Below, in pieces: positions 63,598 through 64,000 of a stretch of 64,000 bases of DNA. The notes beneath the pieces are model-generated. The model was not told the DNA's origin and did no database searches. It saw only the letters and a program-made list of their open reading frames with translations. Location of the stretch: positions 62,001 through 126,000 of the forward strand of contig JADKIL010000006.1 in NCBI GenBank assembly GCA_016721315.1, read 5' to 3'. Positions within the stretch are counted from its first letter, which is position 1, and every line of letters starts with the position of its first letter. This stretch comes from Candidatus Villigracilis vicinus. Its GTDB lineage: Bacteria > Chloroflexota > Anaerolineae > Anaerolineales > Villigracilaceae. Both the position numbers and the translations under genes were made by a program.

Positions 63598-64000
63598 ATG
63601 AAACGTCAACTTCCATATCATGGCTGGTGTTTTGTCTGTGGGAATGAAAACCCGAATTCGATCGGTATCACAATGTTCGTGGATGACGACGGTGTCCTAA
63701 CCTCTGAATTCATGTTGAACAAGTCACACCAGGGTCCGCCTGGGCATGCACATGGAGGGGCATCGGCGGCGGTGCTGGATGAAGTGATGGGGTTGGTAGT
63801 TTGGGCAGCGGGTTATAAAGTAGTAGCAGCAAACATCAACATCAATTATCGGAAACTGCTTCCGCTCGAACAGCCGCTTCTTGCGGTTGCGCGAATCACC
63901 CAAAAGAGCACAAGGAAAATCGTCAGCATAGGAGAGATCCGTCTGGCTGATGCAACCGTCGCCGTGGAAGGAAGCGGGGTCTATGTCATCGCCCCGCAAT
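63598..64000 (+). CDS. PaaI-type hotdog thioesterase, 3'-truncated by the window edge
   Basis: The first 134 codons are present and open to the window end. The protein has CFVCGNENPNSIG at the N-terminus and GHAHGGASAAVLDEVMG, the hotdog thioesterase motif with the HGG turn and the helix acid. NINYRKLLPLEQPL fits the following strand. It probably hydrolyses an acyl-CoA. It is divergent from the MoaD/AOR pair; the two starts are only 38 bp apart, so their promoters must overlap or lie within the genes. Confidence 0.8.
   Translation, partial: MKRQLPYHGWCFVCGNENPNSIGITMFVDDDGVLTSEFMLNKSHQGPPGHAHGGASAAVLDEVMGLVVWAAGYKVVAANININYRKLLPLEQPLLAVARITQKSTRKIVSIGEIRLADATVAVEGSGVYVIAPQ

Noticed and set aside
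1..64000. tRNA, rRNA, CRISPR array, insertion sequence or prophage
   Set aside because: No T-loop-like cloverleaf, rRNA segment, regularly spaced repeat, transposase or integrase was recognised by reading; short tRNAs could still be missed without a covariance search.

Overview
The window looks like a chromosome segment of an uncultured Chloroflexota bacterium, most likely class Anaerolineae. This rests on gene content and protein style, not on a marker gene. The signs are a three-enzyme GH13 set beside a MalG-type permease, lipoproteins whose N-termini run into Thr/Pro-rich linkers, a b-delta hybrid ATP synthase subunit, a complex I membrane arm with two NuoM genes, a MurE with an EDPR motif, and very large multi-PAS histidine kinases. 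Base composition is moderate throughout. No rRNA, tRNA, CRISPR array, transposase or phage gene was seen, so this reads as core and metabolic chromosome rather than a mobile region.

Layout. 1-5.2 kb (+): the end of a maltose-type ABC permease, then three GH13 enzymes (one exported amylase, two cytosolic). 5.3-5.6 kb: a strongly strand-asymmetric low-complexity tract that is probably an assembly artefact. 5.8-9.6 kb: a giant multi-spanning membrane protein. 9.7-14.5 kb (-): two paralogous lipoproteins coupled to a sirtuin gene that carries a frameshift, then an ABC exporter operon (ATPase plus two ABC-2 permeases). 14.6-22.4 kb (+): DinB-like protein, rpsO-pnp with a structured intergenic RNA, prfC, a small STAS-like protein, a CtlX-type amidinohydrolase and an MFS transporter. 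22.5-24.6 kb (-): GNAT acetyltransferase and murE. 24.7-27.1 kb (-): an Fo-only ATP synthase operon behind a near-consensus promoter. 27.3-36.4 kb (-): nuoA-H-J-K-L-M-M-N, i.e. the complex I membrane arm without the peripheral subunits. 36.5-41.9 kb (-): a lipoprotein, an unannotated 57-residue membrane protein, a nucleotidyltransferase-like protein, a LicA/choline-kinase-like protein, an APC permease and a metallophosphoesterase. 42.1-48.8 kb (+): tryptophanase with a possible Trp-containing leader peptide, a small membrane protein, an M1 peptidase, tryptophan 2,3-dioxygenase, patatin lipase and a DMT-type exporter. 49-58 kb (+): a 1409-residue histidine kinase, two receiver proteins (the second frameshifted), recJ, two PPOX/F420-type proteins and a squalene-cyclase-like alpha/alpha-toroid protein. 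58-64 kb: YkgJ-like protein (-), a Cache-HAMP-PAS-GGDEF diguanylate cyclase (+), a MoaD-like protein plus aldehyde:ferredoxin oxidoreductase pair (-), and the start of a hotdog thioesterase (+).

How it fits together. The genes describe a heterotroph that takes up maltodextrins and amino acids (APC permease, tryptophanase, tryptophan dioxygenase, M1 peptidase), oxidises aldehydes with a tungsten or molybdenum enzyme, and respires through complex I and an F-type ATP synthase. The most notable features are in the energy genes: two unequal NuoM antiporter-like subunits (one lacks the TM7 lysine), and a b subunit carrying only the C-terminal domain of delta. Two independent single-base frameshifts (sirtuin, receiver) and the low-complexity tract suggest that some anomalies may be sequence or assembly errors.
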